Source: Papaver somniferum (taxonomy: Eukaryota; Streptophyta; Magnoliopsida; Ranunculales; Papaveraceae). From it: DNA of 64,000 nt. The position numbers and the translations under genes are program-made. Positions 44,451 to 57,037 of the stretch are shown here, in pieces. How positions within the stretch are numbered: the stretch's first letter is position 1; every line of letters begins with the position of its first letter. The notes beneath the pieces were generated by a model, which had not been told where the DNA came from, made no database searches, and worked only from the letters and a program-made list of their open reading frames with translations. The DNA lies in the NCBI RefSeq assembly GCF_003573695.1, contig NC_039367.1:158889101-158953100 (forward strand), given 5' to 3'.

Positions 44451-46098
44451 TATCTTAGCAGCAGTCTTCTTAGCACTAAAGTGACCCCCACAAGCATGAT
44501 CATGACAAAAGGAAATAATACTGGACTGGTCACTCTCAGGTATACATCTCCTAATAATCTGGTCTGGACAATACTTAAATAAATAAGGATCATCCCAAAA
44601 GAAGTGCTTACCTCGGCTAAAAACCTAGAACGATCTTGTTTACCCCAATGTTGGGGCATTCGACCAGTAACAAGATAATTCACTATATTCGCATACCAAG
44701 GTGCTTGGGTAACAAAGAAAAGTTGTTCATCAGGAAAACTATCCCTTATAGGAAGGGAATCATCAGGGGAATCAACAACTAGCCTAGACAAGTGGTCTGC
44801 TACTACATTTTCGGCACCCTTTTTGTCTCTAATGTCTGGAGAAAACTCTTGCAACAAAAGTATCCACCTAATCAATCTAGGTTTCGTATCCTTCTTAGAC
44901 AAAATATTTCAAAGCATGATCAGTATATATGACGATCTTAGAACCTAAGAGATGGGTCTAAACTTGTCTAAGGAAACACAATGGCTAACAGTTCCTTCTC
45001 GGTAGTGGTATAGTTCAACTGGGCATCATTCAGAGTTTTGCTAGCATAGTAAATCACATGAAGTAATTTGTTTCTCGCTGACCTAGCACAACACCAATAG
45101 CATAATCTGAAGCATCACACATGATCTCAAAGGGTAAGTTCCAGTTGGGTGCCTGGACTATGGGGGCGGTAGTGAGTAAAGTCTTAAGCTTCTCAAAAGC
45201 CTCTAAACAAGCATCATCAAAGACAAACTTAACATCTTTTTTGCAAGCAAGTTGCAAAGAGGTCTAGAAATCAAGCTAAAATCCTTAATGAATCGACGAT
45301 AAAAACCTGCATGCCCTAAGAATGACCTAATATCTCTTACGGTTTTTGGGACCTGTAAAGTCTTGATAAGGTCAACTTTGGCTTTATCTACCTCTATACC
45401 CTTAGAAGATACGATATGCCCTAAGACAATTCCTGATCGAACCATGAAATGACATTTCTCCCAATTAAGCACTAGATTCTTTTCCTTACACCTAGTCAAC
45501 ACTAATGACAAATGATGCAAGCACTCATCGAAAGACGAACCAAACACTGAAAAATCATCCATAAAGACCTCTAAAAACTTTTCTACCATATCGGAAAATA
45601 TGCTCATCATGCAACGCTGAAAAGTCGCAGGGTTACATAGCCCGAAAGGCATGCGTCTATACGCAAAGGTACCAAAGGGACAGGTAAAAGTAGTTTTTTC
45701 TTGGTCTTCTGGGGCAATAACGATTGATTGTAGCCTGAGTAGCCATCTAGAAAACAGTAATGACTATGTCCAGCTAATCTCTCTAGCATTTGGTCGATAA
45801 AGGGAAGGGGAAAGTGGTCCTTCCTAGTGACCTTGTTCAATTTCCTATAGTCAATACAAACACGCCAACCTGTCACTCGGGTCGGGATTAACTCATTGTT
45901 ATCATTCTGGACTACAGTAATACCGGATTTCTTGGGAACAACCTGAACGGGGATGACCCACTTACTGTCTGAAATGGGGTAGATAATGCCTGCATCTAAC
46001 ATCTTAAGAACCTCGGTTCGAACTACTTCTTTCATATTAGGGTTTAGTCTTCGTTGCATCTCCCTAGAAGGTTTGGTATCTTCCTCTAAATAGATCAT
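44451..46098 (-). pseudogene. Gypsy reverse transcriptase and RNase H
   Basis: RT opens with LNPNMKEVVRTEVLKMLDAGIIYPISDSKWV and WRVCIDYRKLNKVTRKDHFPLPFIDQML. A frame break near 45650 is followed by MPFGLCNPATFQRCM and the active-site FMDDFSVFG. The connection and RNase H regions follow ([50 protein letters not shown]). Several frameshifts (about 45250, 44900) inactivate it. Confidence 0.8.
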
Positions 46099-47382
46099 GC
46101 ATACAAACAGTAGGACTTATACCCTTAATGTTCTATGGTCCACCCTAAAGCTTCCTTGTTGTTTTGAAGGACGGTCACTAGCCTACTTTCCTGATCACTA
46201 TCCAAGTCGAAGCAACAATCACAGGTAAAGTTTCAGACGGGCCTAAAAACACATACTTCAGGGTATCTGGCAATGGTTTTAGGTCCAACTTAGGAGGCTC
46301 TTCTAACGAAGGAACGAGGGTAGACTTAGAAACTGGTAGTGGTTCGAACTTAGGTTTCCATCCGTTACTAATGTCTAACAAAGGGGTTGAATCTAACAAA
46401 GCATTCACCTCATTAATCACATTATCATCATCGAAATCAATCCCAAAGTGAGCTAGGCATTTCTCTAACGGATCTTCTAACAAAGTGTTTGGTAATGACT
46501 CCTCGACTAATGTTCCTATCATGTTTACCTCTTCTATGCTCGAGTCATCTAGTTCAGAGGGTAGCTTACTAATATGAAAGACGTTCAGCTCAATAGTCAT
46601 ATTACCAAAAGACAAATTCATAATACCAGTTCGACAATTAATGATCGCATTGGATGTTGCTAAAAATGGGCGACCTAAAATCACTGGTATCTGGTTCTCT
46701 GGGTCAGGGACAGGTTGGGTATCTAGGATAACAAAATCCACTGGATAAATAAACTTGTCGACCTCAATAAGAACATCCTCGATCACACCACGAGGAATTT
46801 TAACGACCTATCAGCTAACTGAAGTGTCATCTGGGTAGGTTTCATATCACCAAGTCCTAGCTTGAGGTACACATGGTATGGAAGGAAATTCACACTGGCT
46901 CCTAAGTCAAGCAAAGCTTTCTCAACACGGTATTTACCTATTGTGCAAGAAATAGTAGGGGACCCTGGGTCTTTATACTTAGCAGTAGTGGTATTCTGAA
47001 TAATGGAACTCACGTGACTAGCTAGGAAGGATTTCTTTTGGATATTAAGCTTACGCTTTCGTGTACACAAGTCCTTAAGAAACTTAGCATAAGCGGGAAT
47101 CTGCTTAATCGCATCCAACAATGGTTGGTTGATAGTAACCTGCTTAAAAACCTCCAATATATCATTAAAGTTCGACTCGCTCTTAGTTGGAACTAGCAGC
47201 TGGGGAAACGGGGCTCTGGGAACAAATCCGGGCTCAGCAGGACCCTCATTGGTCTTTTTAAAGACTCTATCGGTCTCCTCATTTTCTGGCTCAGAAGGGT
47301 GAACTACAGCACGTTCACTATCAGGCATGGCAACCTTATTGTCAACTTTCTTTCCACTCCTAAGGGTTTTAATAGAGTTCAC
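46099..47382 (-). pseudogene. Gypsy aspartic protease region
   Basis: The frame 47382-46783 contains a lysine-rich start (IKTLRSGKKV) and the protease-like motif KALLDLGASVNFLPYHVY, with DLGAS in place of the usual D(T/S)GA as in Athila elements. 46786-46178 continues with FVILDTQPVPDPENQIPVILGRPFLATSNAII, matching the region before RT in this lineage. A stop near 46783 and a break at 46178 divide it from RT. Confidence 0.7.
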
Positions 47383-48843
47383 ATGATTGTATGATTTCTC
47401 TGCTTTAGGATTGGGTTGAGTTTGACTAGAAAACTTACCTTTTTTCCCTCAAAGATTCATTTATCTGACTAACCTGGTTTTTTAACTCAGAAATAGCTTG
47501 GGCTTTGGCATAACCATTAGGTTGATCTTATCAGAGTTTTTAATAAACGAGGCTAGAGTGTCTTCTAAACTTGTGATCTTTTTATCCGAAGGGTTCTGAA
47601 ACTAGGGTTGACCTGAAGAGTTCTTAGCATAACCAAAACCTGGGGGAGGCTGAGAATTACTAGACTGACCTAGATTCTGGCCCTTAGACCAAAAAAAATT
47701 AGGATGGTTTCTCCAACCAGGGTTGTAGGTTTCTGAGTATGGGTCAAACTTATGACGGTTCTCAAACCTAGCGTTGTTATAGACAACATGGGCTTGTTCT
47801 TAACTAACATGACCTTCCCAAAACGAGTTATTGGGATCTATTCCACAACTAGAGACTTGAGCGGCTCTAATCCTATCATCAGGTTCAACAAGAGACCTAT
47901 AATTAGGCTGATTCAATTCCAAAGCTTCTAACCTTCTAAACAAAGCAGCAAACTTAGCATCTGACTTAAAGCTTGTATCTACCACATTGATGCTACTTCT
48001 ATTGACCAAGAGTCTTTTAGGGGGTTCAACACAAGACTCCCACTGTTGGGATTTTTCAGCGATAGCTCCTAAGAAGGTAAAAGTATCATCAACATTTTTA
48101 CTGGTGAACTCACCAGTGCACATAGACTCGACCATGGCTTTTGTCGAATAGTCTAAACCATTATAAATAATCTCAACAAGTTTCATTTTATCAAATCCAT
48201 GGTGAGGACACTGGGATAGGAGATCATTGAATCTCTCTAAAAACCTATAAAGAGACTCTCCCTCTTGTTGCACACTAGCACTAATTTTCTTCTTAACAGC
48301 TGCAGTTTTATGCTTAGGGTAGAATTTCATATAGAAAGAAGCAACAAGTTCCTGCCATGTTTCAATGGACTCAGGTGGTAGGTTGTTCACCAAGGTCTTA
48401 GCTTTATCTCTCAAGTAAAAGGGAAACATCTTAAGTTTCAAAACTTCATCAGTGAGGTCTTTAATTCTAACTGTCCCACAGATTTCCTCAAAGTCCCTAA
48501 TATAAAAATAAGGGTTCTCATCATCTTTTCCTAAGAACATAGGGATCATCCGAAGAATACTAGGTTTTAACTCGAAATTAGCCGTACTGGATGGAAATTT
48601 AATGCACGAAGCTCGGTTGGTCCTAGTTGGGAACATGCAATCTTTCAAAGTTGTCATTGCTGGCATAGCTGAAGTACTAGGGGTACTTTCCTCACGAAGA
48701 GACAGATTCTCAAAACTAAAGTTTCCAAAAACAGGGCTTTCAAAAGAAGAGTCTTCGAGATCCCCGCTTTCACAAGAAGAACTTCTAGGCTCTTCACTAA
48801 TCAAACGGCCAAAAGTATTTCTTTTCCAAGCCCTTTCGGGCAT
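47383..48843 (-). pseudogene. Gypsy gag
   Basis: The frame 48843-47800 (347 residues) is an Athila-type gag: FELKPSILRMIPMFLGK, FEEICGTVRIKDLTDEVLKL, FPFYLRDKAKTLVNNLPPES, SFYMKFYPKHKTAAVKKKI and HHGFDKMKLVEIIYNGL. These form the retrotransposon gag domain that packages RNA. After 47800 the usual glutamine/asparagine-rich part (FENRHKFDPYSETYNPGWRN) is broken by stops up to 47383. Confidence 0.8.
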
Positions 48844-49957
48844 ACACTAACAAAAGAAAAAGAAAAGGTCCTAAAAGGAAGGGAAGTTCTATGCAAACAC
48901 AAACAAGGATGACTCCACCACAGCAAACCTACTGATTTCTAGCAAAAAAAAAAAGCATGATGGCTCCACTAAGATTGTTTCTAGACCAGCTTCTAATCCT
49001 TCGAATGGGAATTCGTTGCAATTTGAACAAACCCCTCTGGAATCAATCCGAGTCAAAGTAAGTTGAATAGAGGTGAGGGAAGATGCATAGTGCTTTGATA
49101 CCCAAGGCCTCACCGCATTCCAAGGAGGCGCAGTCACGCATTCAACTCACAGAAACCATCATGAACTTCGAAGTATGCTCAAAAGAGTAACCAATATTTT
49201 TCGAACGACTTTCCTATTAAGCTCGTTACCCTATAGGTCTCGTTCTATTCCAAATTTTAGGTTTAGGTTCGCGTTTGGCTTTGTTTTCCTAAGGCGGGCA
49301 AGAAGAGAACGGTGATGAAATCTGAACCCTTATCTTGTATGGCCAGTCCTTGCCCTTCACTAGGAAATTAAAGCAGTCGTTTTCAAGTCCTCAGCATATA
49401 TGCAAACGAAGGAATACAGTAATTCGCTGACTAGGGATTCGCGAGTGTTTCGACGAACTTACCTCCCGTTCCAGACGGGGGATGAACCGCCGAAGTCGAC
49501 TCGGGCCACAACTCCAATGTCGTGTACGAACCCGAGGGGCCGAGGTGATATCGTAATCACCGTCCTTCTCTGCAAACAGTTTAACATTATACTACCCTTC
49601 CGTAGGGTTTAAAAATAAAAGAATGTCCAAGTCCAAAGTCTAAAGTTCAAAAGAAAAGGAAAGTCTAAATAAAATAAAAAAAAAATAAAATGTCTCTTTT
49701 TTTTTCTCTCTTTTTTAATATAAAAAAAAATTTCTTCTTTCGCTCCTTTCGCTTTGTCTTTTACTCCAAGTCTTTAAGTATTCACCAAAGCTTTGGAAAA
49801 ATTTCCTTTCGCTCCCAATTCCAAAATATGTAAGGAAAAGACAAAAACCCAAAAACGTAAAGAAGAACAAATAAAATAAAAACAAATAAAAACCTAAAAA
49901 AAAAAAATCTAAAAACTCTAGCCTAAAGACAAGTCCGCGTCAGCGGCGCCAAAAATT
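48844..49957 (-). other. Gypsy 5' leader
   Basis: Between the 5' LTR and gag. It contains the primer-binding site (49940-49957, minus strand TTTGGCGCCGCTGACG), A/T-rich low-complexity tracts at 49660-49740 and 49860-49910, and no convincing open frame. Confidence 0.6.
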
Positions 49958-51516
49958 TGATGTGTTCTCAAAGTTGTTATAGATAGTGATAAAAGGGTTG
50001 TTTTAAGACTTGTGAAGGCAATGAATTTTAGACTTAATAAAAATTTAAAAACAAAGAAAACTTATTACAAAATTGACTTCAAGATATTAGAAAACAACCA
50101 AGACACTGATTTCACCGTTACACATGAATAAATTATGGTAAACAATCCAAAACTCTAATTATATTTTAAGACTCTTATTTCTTAGTTCACAAATAATCTG
50201 GAAAATTCTCAAAAATTAATTGTATCCCTAAGCATAGATTATCTAAACAAAGCATAACCTATCTAATTGAATCACAACTAATGAAGAAATTTTTTGCAAA
50301 CAATTAAAAACTCTGCAAAAGCAGTGATTGAGTGAATTATAAATTATAAATTAGAGAAAATAAATGATTACCAATTATTCATGCGTAAATAGCTTCCTCA
50401 CTGCCTTGGTTGTGGGAGAATTAGCTCATCATCATGTTGGAAACTCGCTCAAAAGTCATTTTTATTGCTCAAGGGGTTTACAAATGAAGAAAATGGGAGA
50501 AATAATGCTTAAACCGGGTTTGTAACAATTATTTCTGTTACAAACCAAATTGTTACAAAGAACAATATAAGGTTTGTGTAGCTGTTACTGTGTGAATAAG
50601 TCTGCCCTAGTGTCATTGTTACTGTGCAAATAAGTCTGCCGCTCCACTGTAGCATAAACAGCGGTTCTTGTGGGTCGTTGTTCTTCGTGTGGGTCGTTGT
50701 TCTTCGTGTGTTCTTCACCAGCAACAATAATGGAGTTCTCTGCAACTTTGATTTCTCGCCTCTGTTGTCTTCTAAAGTCTCCCTAACTCTCCCTCTCGCC
50801 TCTCTGAGTCCCCATCACCCTATATATACTCCACAGGACTAAAATATCTCGCAGTAATGTCTCCAAATTATCTCACAGCAAATCCATTACTCGGGAATAT
50901 ATTATTTCCAAAATTATGGTTTTATATCCTTCTTTACTTCCTTCACGCGTCTATCGCAACTAAGAGTCCTCCATACACGTTCAGTACACGAATTAGAGTC
51001 CCAGCAGCACACCCAATTCATAACAAATCCCGTGAAAAACTCTCCCACGAACGTGTAGCTCTGTTTGCTTCTCGCGGAATATCCATCCAAATTGGATCGA
51101 ACCAAAGGCCCATACCAAGCCTTTTAGGCTATATCACGTCCACCCATGAAGTTTCAGCGATTTAGTCTACCTCTAACCCATTCAAAATCCGATCGAGAAA
51201 ACTGCCAGGAGTGAACTCTTCTTCCCGCCAAAAAATGAATTTGAAATAAAGAAGAAGGGTTTCCCCCTATCCGGTTCTGGGGTGCGGTTAGCAGCTGCCT
51301 AGAAATGGTGCGCCCCTTAGTAATTAGGTTACCCCTTATCCAAAGTGAGGGTCCGTATAGCAAATGTCCTCCGGGGGTGCTCTGAGCAACTTTTCGAGCC
51401 GAATTTTCCAACAATATTTATTTCCTAAAAATACATAAAAAACAATATTAGTACAAAAATCGAGTTCCAACAAAACAGACATTGAGGACAATTTAGACAC
51501 AAAAATGTGTCTATCA
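49958..51516 (-). repeat. Gypsy 5' LTR
   Basis: Companion of 40537-42094, with a few percent difference by eye, including small indels near 51380-51450. The outer base is followed by the target duplication TGAAC. Confidence 0.9.
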
Positions 51517-51521
51517 TGAAC

Positions 51522-52837
51522 ACAGGAAATGCATCTGTTTTACGAACTAGTGGATAAATCCATGTGTAATGTGAGAAAACATCCATAAGCAGAAGATAAT
51601 AGCGATATCCATTTCTAGATAAGTAAGGAGATGTCCATAAATCAGACACAAGTAAGCTCAATGGCTTATCGATTACAGTACTACTATTTGGAAAGGGAAG
51701 GTTATGACTCTTGCTCACATGACAAGAATGACAGAACTCAAACTTCTTATTGGAAATTGGAAGGGAAAAATGTTTAATGACTCGGAAAACGGTACGAAGC
51801 ATTGGGTGTCCTAGACGCTGATGCCACAGCGGAATAGTGTTGGTTACTAGAGAAGCTGGAGTTGTATTGGTAATCTCTTGAACATCATCAAACATGTAGA
51901 GCCCATTATTTCTCCTTCCTTGCAACAGTGTTGTCCTGGTTTTGAGATCCTTTACATCAAAGAAATTTGAAAGAAATTCAAAATATACATTATTATCTCT
52001 GCATAACTTTGAAACAAAAAGAAGATTTGCTTTTATGTCAGGCACAAGTAAGCTCAATGGCTTATCGATTACAGTACTACTATTTGGAAAGGGAAGTTTA
52101 TGACTCTTGCTCACATGACAAGAATGACAGAACTCAAACTTCTTATTGGAAACTGGAAGGGAAAAATGTTTAATGACTCGGAAAACAGTACGAAACATTG
52201 GGTATCCTAGACGCTGATGCCACAGCGGAATAATGTTGGTTACTAGAGTAGATGGAGTTGTATTGGTAATCTCTCGAACATCATCAAACATGTAGAGCCC
52301 ATTATTTCTTCTGCCTTGCAACAGTGTTGTCCTGGTTTTGAGATCCTTTATATCAAAGAAATTTGAAAGAAATTCAAAATATACATTATTATCTCTGCAG
52401 AACTTTGAAACAGAAAGAAGATTTGATTTTATGTCAGGCACAAGTAAGCTCAATGGCTTATAGATTACAGTACTACTATTTGGAAAGGGAAGTGTATGAC
52501 TCTTGCTCACATGACAAGAATGACAGAACTCAAACTTCTTATTGGAAACTGGAAGGGAAAAATGTTTAATGACCCGGAAAACAGTACGAAGCATTGGGTG
52601 TCCTAGACGCTGATGCCACAATGGAATAGTGTTGGTTACTAGAGCAGTTGGAGTTGTATTGGTAATCTCTCGAACATCATCAAACATGTAGAGCCCATTA
52701 TTTCTCCTGCCTTGCAACAGTGTTGTCCTGGTTTTGAGATCCTTTACATCAAAGAAATTTGAGTGAAATTCAAAATATCCATTATTATCTTTCCAGAACT
52801 TTGAAACAGAAAGAAGATTTTCTTTTATTTCAGGCAC
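51522..52837 (-). pseudogene. Copia-B integrase N-terminal region with triplicated zinc-binding domain
   Basis: The minus frame holds three successive in-frame copies of a 132-residue unit (396 bp, for example a repeated word at 51967 and 52363). Each copy has NLL(S/F)VSK, LQGRRNNGLYMFDDV, the HHCC finger (WHQRLGHP ... CHSCHVSKSH) and PFPNSSTVI. The second copy has WHQRLGYP, replacing the second zinc-ligand histidine by tyrosine. The third runs on into the integrase core start (YYLLLMDVFSHYTWIYPL) up to the gypsy insertion at KTDAFPVF. Normal copia elements have one such domain. Confidence 0.85.
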
Positions 52838-53952
52838 ATGAAGTATATTTTTGATATGAAAGGATCGATTATTATGGGTAAAAGAAGCATTACCAATATT
52901 TTCAATGTGTAGAGCATTGACATTTCTACACGAACTTGTTCAGTTCCATCATATTCATTCCTGATGTCTAGATTGTTGATATTTGCAGTTAAGTGATGAG
53001 TTACTCCTGTGTCAGTCACCCAATTGTTATCAACAGGACCACCAGGTAAAGCAAGATATGCAGCTGGTTCTCCTCTTTGTGGTGCATTGTTATCTTTGCG
53101 AAACCAGCAGAAACTTGCATTATGGTTTTTGCAATTGCAAATACGACAAGGACCTTGTCCTTGATCTCTTTTAGGATGTCGATTGTGTTGATTTTGCTGA
53201 CGAAAACCTTGATTTTGTTGAGATCGATTCTGGGGAAACCTTCCTTGCTCTTGTCTTTGATATGGTGGTACTGTAGATGAAGAGGCAATATTTGTCATTG
53301 GTTGCTGAATAGAAGATAGTTGTTGCTCAAGTCTCATATCATATGCGATCATATGTGCATAAAATGCATCCATATCTATCTTTTCGACAGTTCTCATCGA
53401 AGTGACAATTGAATCATATGCTTGATCCAACCCACTCAAGATTGATTGCTGCATATCATCTTCAGAAAGTGCATTCCCTGATGTTGCAAGGGCATCAAAT
53501 AATTGTTTATATTTGGCAAAATAATCATACATGGAGCTGTTACCTTTGTGCAAACTCATTAGTTGCCTTCTTAGATTCATCTGATGTGCCATTGTCTTGG
53601 GTACATATCTTTTTTCAAGTGCATCCCAGACTTCTTTTGAAGTTGTTAAACCAGATATACGACCTAATACTCCTTCTGTGAGGGATGAAAGCAGCCAGCC
53701 TAGTAGGATCTGATCTTTTTGTTCATACTTTTCATATGCAGGATTTGATAATGGTGGTAAATCAGCTTGTGTGTTTGGTATGGTTGGTGATGGTCTTGCA
53801 TAAGTACCATCTACATATCCTTCTAAACGATAGCCCTTCAATAGTGGCTTGAATTGTGTCTTCCATAAAAGATAGTTGGTATCATTGAGTTTGATGTTGA
53901 TGAGATGGTTAATATGAATTGCTTGAAAAGTGGATGTTTCTGGTGCTGCCAT
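52838..53952 (-). pseudogene. Copia-B gag and protease
   Basis: Starts at the ATG of MAAPETSTFQ (53952). The gag body (IKLNDTNYLLWKTQFKPLLK, GLTTSKEVWDALEKRYVP, SILSGLDQAYDSIVTSM) leads to the knuckle CRICNCKNHNASFC (CX2CX4HX4C). The protease site reads VTDTGVTHHLTAN, where DSGA(S/T)HH is typical. A frameshift near 52935 separates this from the integrase frame. The opening and knuckle resemble copia-A, so both may belong to one lineage. Confidence 0.85.
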
Positions 53953-54004
53953 TGATGCGTAATAATGAGGAAAGCGTGGTTTAGGATCTTTCTGGCTGAT
54001 ACCA

Positions 54005-54268
54005 AAACAAAATACAATATTTTGGTGAATTGATCCACACTTCAACTGGTGGAAAGGTAGACAAATATATAGAGATTACATGCCTTTCTTAAAAGGGTTA
54101 CAGAGATGTTTTTGGCGTAACATAAGCTAGCAATTATAGAAAATATATTTGCAATAAATCCATATCAATGTGTAGCGTAACACAAGCTAGTGATTGATAC
54201 GTGATTTTCTCTTGGCAGGTGTTACCAGAATAGCTTTGACTGAGTCTTGATGAGATGTATTCCTAACA
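54005..54268 (-). repeat. Copia-B 5' LTR
   Basis: Reads TGTTAGGAATACATC from 54268 leftward and stops at the primer-binding site (minus strand TTGGTATCAG at about 54005-53996). Confidence 0.85.
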
Positions 54269-54484
54269 TTTTTTCATTCCACCCATCTGTGTTTTTAATA
54301 AAATTAAGGTCCTTTTCCAACTCCACCTTACGTATCATCTCTCTAATCCAATGTTACCTTCCTTTACGATACTCTCAAGCTTTTGGAGCATCATGCCTAC
54401 TTTTTTAGTAGCGTAAAAGAATGCAATCTCATATTGAATATAACATATTTCGGCCTCAGCAATTCTGGATTGCAATATAGTTAG
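54269..54484 (-). pseudogene. Host gene X fragment between copia-B and copia-C
   Basis: Corresponds to 23550-23775 of module 2 (minus strand: an ILQSRIAEAEICYIQYEIAF-like end, FYATKKVGMMLQKLESIVKEGN, then WNEK) with a deletion of about 25 bp. At the copia-B stop position this copy still has a tyrosine codon. It shows that copia-B and copia-C landed in the same gene about 215 bp apart. Confidence 0.6.
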
Positions 54485-54650
54485 TCTTCACAAATATAGG
54501 ATCAAGAAGAGGATAATTCTTATTATGATAATCTTATCAATTCTGGTTATGCAGCTCATGAATATATAGAGCCCAATATATTATGATAAAGCAAAGATCC
54601 TATATACTAGGAAACAATATATTATCCTTAAATAAGGATATATATTAACA
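54485..54650 (-). repeat. Copia-C 3' LTR
   Basis: Compared with 58996-59161 there are about six substitutions in 166 bp. Contains GGATAATATATTG and TATGATAATCTTAT blocks. Confidence 0.9.
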
Positions 54651-54753
54651 CTCCCACTCAAGTTGGTGCATAGATATCACACGTGCCCGACTTGTCCAGA
54701 AAACTCAAGTATTTTTTGCATGACACTCCATGTGTTAGAATATCTGCAAGTTG

Positions 54754-57000
54754 TTATTCATACCGAACCGGTGGCAGATCAATAATGTTGTTGTCCAGCT
54801 TCTCTTTGATAAAGAACCTGTCAACCTCCACATGTTTAGTACGATCATGCTGAACAGGATTATGAGCAATATCATGCGCAGCTTTGTTATCACAATACAG
54901 AGTAATAGGATCCTTGAGAGTAATCCCCAAACCCTTAAGGAGAAGACTCAACCACAAAGTTTCAAAAATGCCATCTTCCATACCTCTGAGTTCAGCCTTT
55001 GCGCTTGATCGTGTAACAATATTTTGTTTCTTACTTCTCCAAGTAACTAAGTTACCTCCCACAAAGGTAAAGTAGCCTGCAGTAGAACGTCTGCCATCTA
55101 TTTCTCCTGCATAGTCAGAATCTGTATATGCCACAACCTTTCTATAATCTTCATTTTTAGAGAATAAAATAACTTTTCCAGGAGCAGACTTCAAATACCT
55201 CAAAATACGTAAAACTGCATCCATGTGTTGTTCACCTGGATTGTGCATGAATTGACTAACAACATTGAGTGCATAAGAAAGATCTGGCCTTGTGTGAGAT
55301 AGATACATCAATCTCCCCACAAGTCTTTGATATCTCCTTTTATCAGCAGGAACTTGATCAGGTGGTTCAATACACAGATATACCTTTTCTTCTAAAGGTG
55401 TATGGATTGGCTGACATGCTGACATGCCCACTTTTTTTTGCAGATCAAGAACATATTTCCTTTGTGATAAGAAAATTCCTTCACTGGATTGAGAAACTTC
55501 AATCCCAAGGAAGTATTTCAATGAACCAAGATATTTCATTTGAAATTCCTTTGATAAGTATCTTTGCAAAGATTTCCTCTCATCTGAATTATTTACTGTC
55601 ACCACCATATCATCTACATATATGATAAGAGCAGTAATTTTGTCCTTTCATTTCTTTATGAACAAAGAATGATCAGAATTACTCTGACGATATCCAAAGT
55701 TCCTCATAGATTTGGTGAATCTGCCAAACCAGGCCCTTGGAGATTGTTTTAGTCCATACAATGACTTGTTTAGCTTACATACCTTCTTACCATGAGATCC
55801 TAGAACTGAAATAACATGGGGGAGCTCCATGTAAACTTCTTCAGTTAATCCACCATGCAAGAAGGCATTCTTTACATCAAACTGTTGCAAAGGCCAATCC
55901 AAGTTTGCAGCAAGCGATAACAATACTCGTACTGTGTTGATTTTCGCTACTGGAGCAAAAGTTTCTGTATAGTCGATACCATAAGTTTGGTTGTACCCTT
56001 TAGCAACTAATCTTGCTTTATAACGTTCAATCTCACCATTTCCTTGTATTTAATGGTGAAAATCCAACGACACCCCACAATCTTTCTTCCTTCTGGACAA
56101 TCAACATAATCCCAAGTATCATCTGAAAAAGGGACCTCATTTCTTCTTCTATACTTCTCTATTTTGGATCAGCTAATGCTTCCTGCACATTGTTAGGAAT
56201 AAAAACAGTAGATAGTTGATTCACGAATGCCTTATTAGCTTTAGACAAACGATGGTGAGAGACATAATGACTCATAGGGTACTTAACCTTACTAGAGATT
56301 TCAGGTTCATATCTGGGTTTAGGAATACCTGTTTACACGTTGTGGAAGTTGTCTCCTAGATTCTTCAAAACATCCGTAGCAGACGATTGGTTTGGTGTTT
56401 CATCTTCTTGAGGTAACGTAGACTCTGGAATCTCTTCTATCATAACCTCATCTTGAATCTCTATATCACGATCTAATACTGTACTTTTGTTTCTTCTCGT
56501 GAAAACTTTCATCAACAGATTCTCTTACCATATCATCAGAGTTGACAATAACAGATACATCAATTTCCATATATCTTCATCATAGTTAAGAGTCTGAATT
56601 TCCTTATGGTACTCCCCCTGAAGTTCAGACTCACATGAAAATACATAGTATCTTCATGAAATACAACATCCAAAGTAACAAACATTCTTTTGGTTGGAGG
56701 ATGATAGCAACGGTATCCCTTTTTAGTTGTTGCATATCCCACAAATACACACTTCAGAGCTCTAGGAGCCAACTTATCACGTTGGTTCTTGTGCAGATGA
56801 ACATAAGCTACACAACCAAACACATGAGCGGCAGATTAGGAACAGTTGGAGCCACAACTGCTTCACAAGAGCTTGATGGGGTGTTTGAAACACAATGCTA
56901 CTGGACGACACTCGATTGATAATATATGCTGCAGAAGTAAGTGCCTCTCCCCAACACATCAGTGGCATATGTGCTTCTATCAATGAAGCACGGACCACTT
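54754..57000 (-). pseudogene. Copia-C integrase end, RT and RNase H
   Basis: From 57000 leftward: HMPLMCWGEALTSAAYIINR, a frame break, then VHLHKNQRDKLAPRALKCVFVGY. A broken linker follows, then RT ([35 protein letters not shown], 55923-55648). A break near 55620 leads into the frame 55608-54754: DDMVVTVNNSDE, YLGSLKYFLGIEVSQS, AYTDSDYAGEIDGRRSTAGY and HVEVDRFFIKEKLDN. Frameshifts near 56777, 56550-55930 and 55640 inactivate it. Confidence 0.8.
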
Positions 57001-57037
57001 CCAGTAAGTGACGATTATTTATCTCTGCTACTCCAAT

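Larger units (their letters stand above)
40537..51516 (-). mobile_element. Athila-like Ty3/gypsy LTR retrotransposon inserted in copia-B
   Basis: LTRs of 1558 and 1559 bp (40537-42094 and 49958-51516) read TGATAGACACATTT inward on the minus strand and end GAACACATCA. A perfect 5-bp target duplication TGAAC lies outside (40532-40536 and 51517-51521). The primer-binding site next to the right LTR is TTTGGCGCCGCTGACG, like the tRNA-Asp type of Athila/Tat elements. The purine tract next to the left LTR is GTTTGGGGGTATT. Gag and pol are Athila-like but broken. About 1.5 kb between pol and the 3' LTR holds no recognised gene. LTR similarity indicates a fairly recent insertion. Confidence 0.92.
24394..54268 (-). 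mobile_element. Copia-B: Ty1/copia element split by CACTA and gypsy insertions
   Basis: LTRs of about 264 bp at 24394-24657 and 54005-54268 start TGTTAGGAATACATC on the minus strand and differ at roughly a dozen positions. A primer-binding site TGGTATCAG lies next to the right LTR and a purine tract (GAGGGGGGA) next to the left one. Removing the CACTA (25395-38798) and gypsy (40537-51516) insertions with their target duplications leaves about 5.5 kb, a normal copia size. Coding order on the minus strand is gag, protease, integrase, RT, RNase H. The flanks CTTTT/TTTTT are a blurred target duplication in host gene X. Confidence 0.9.
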
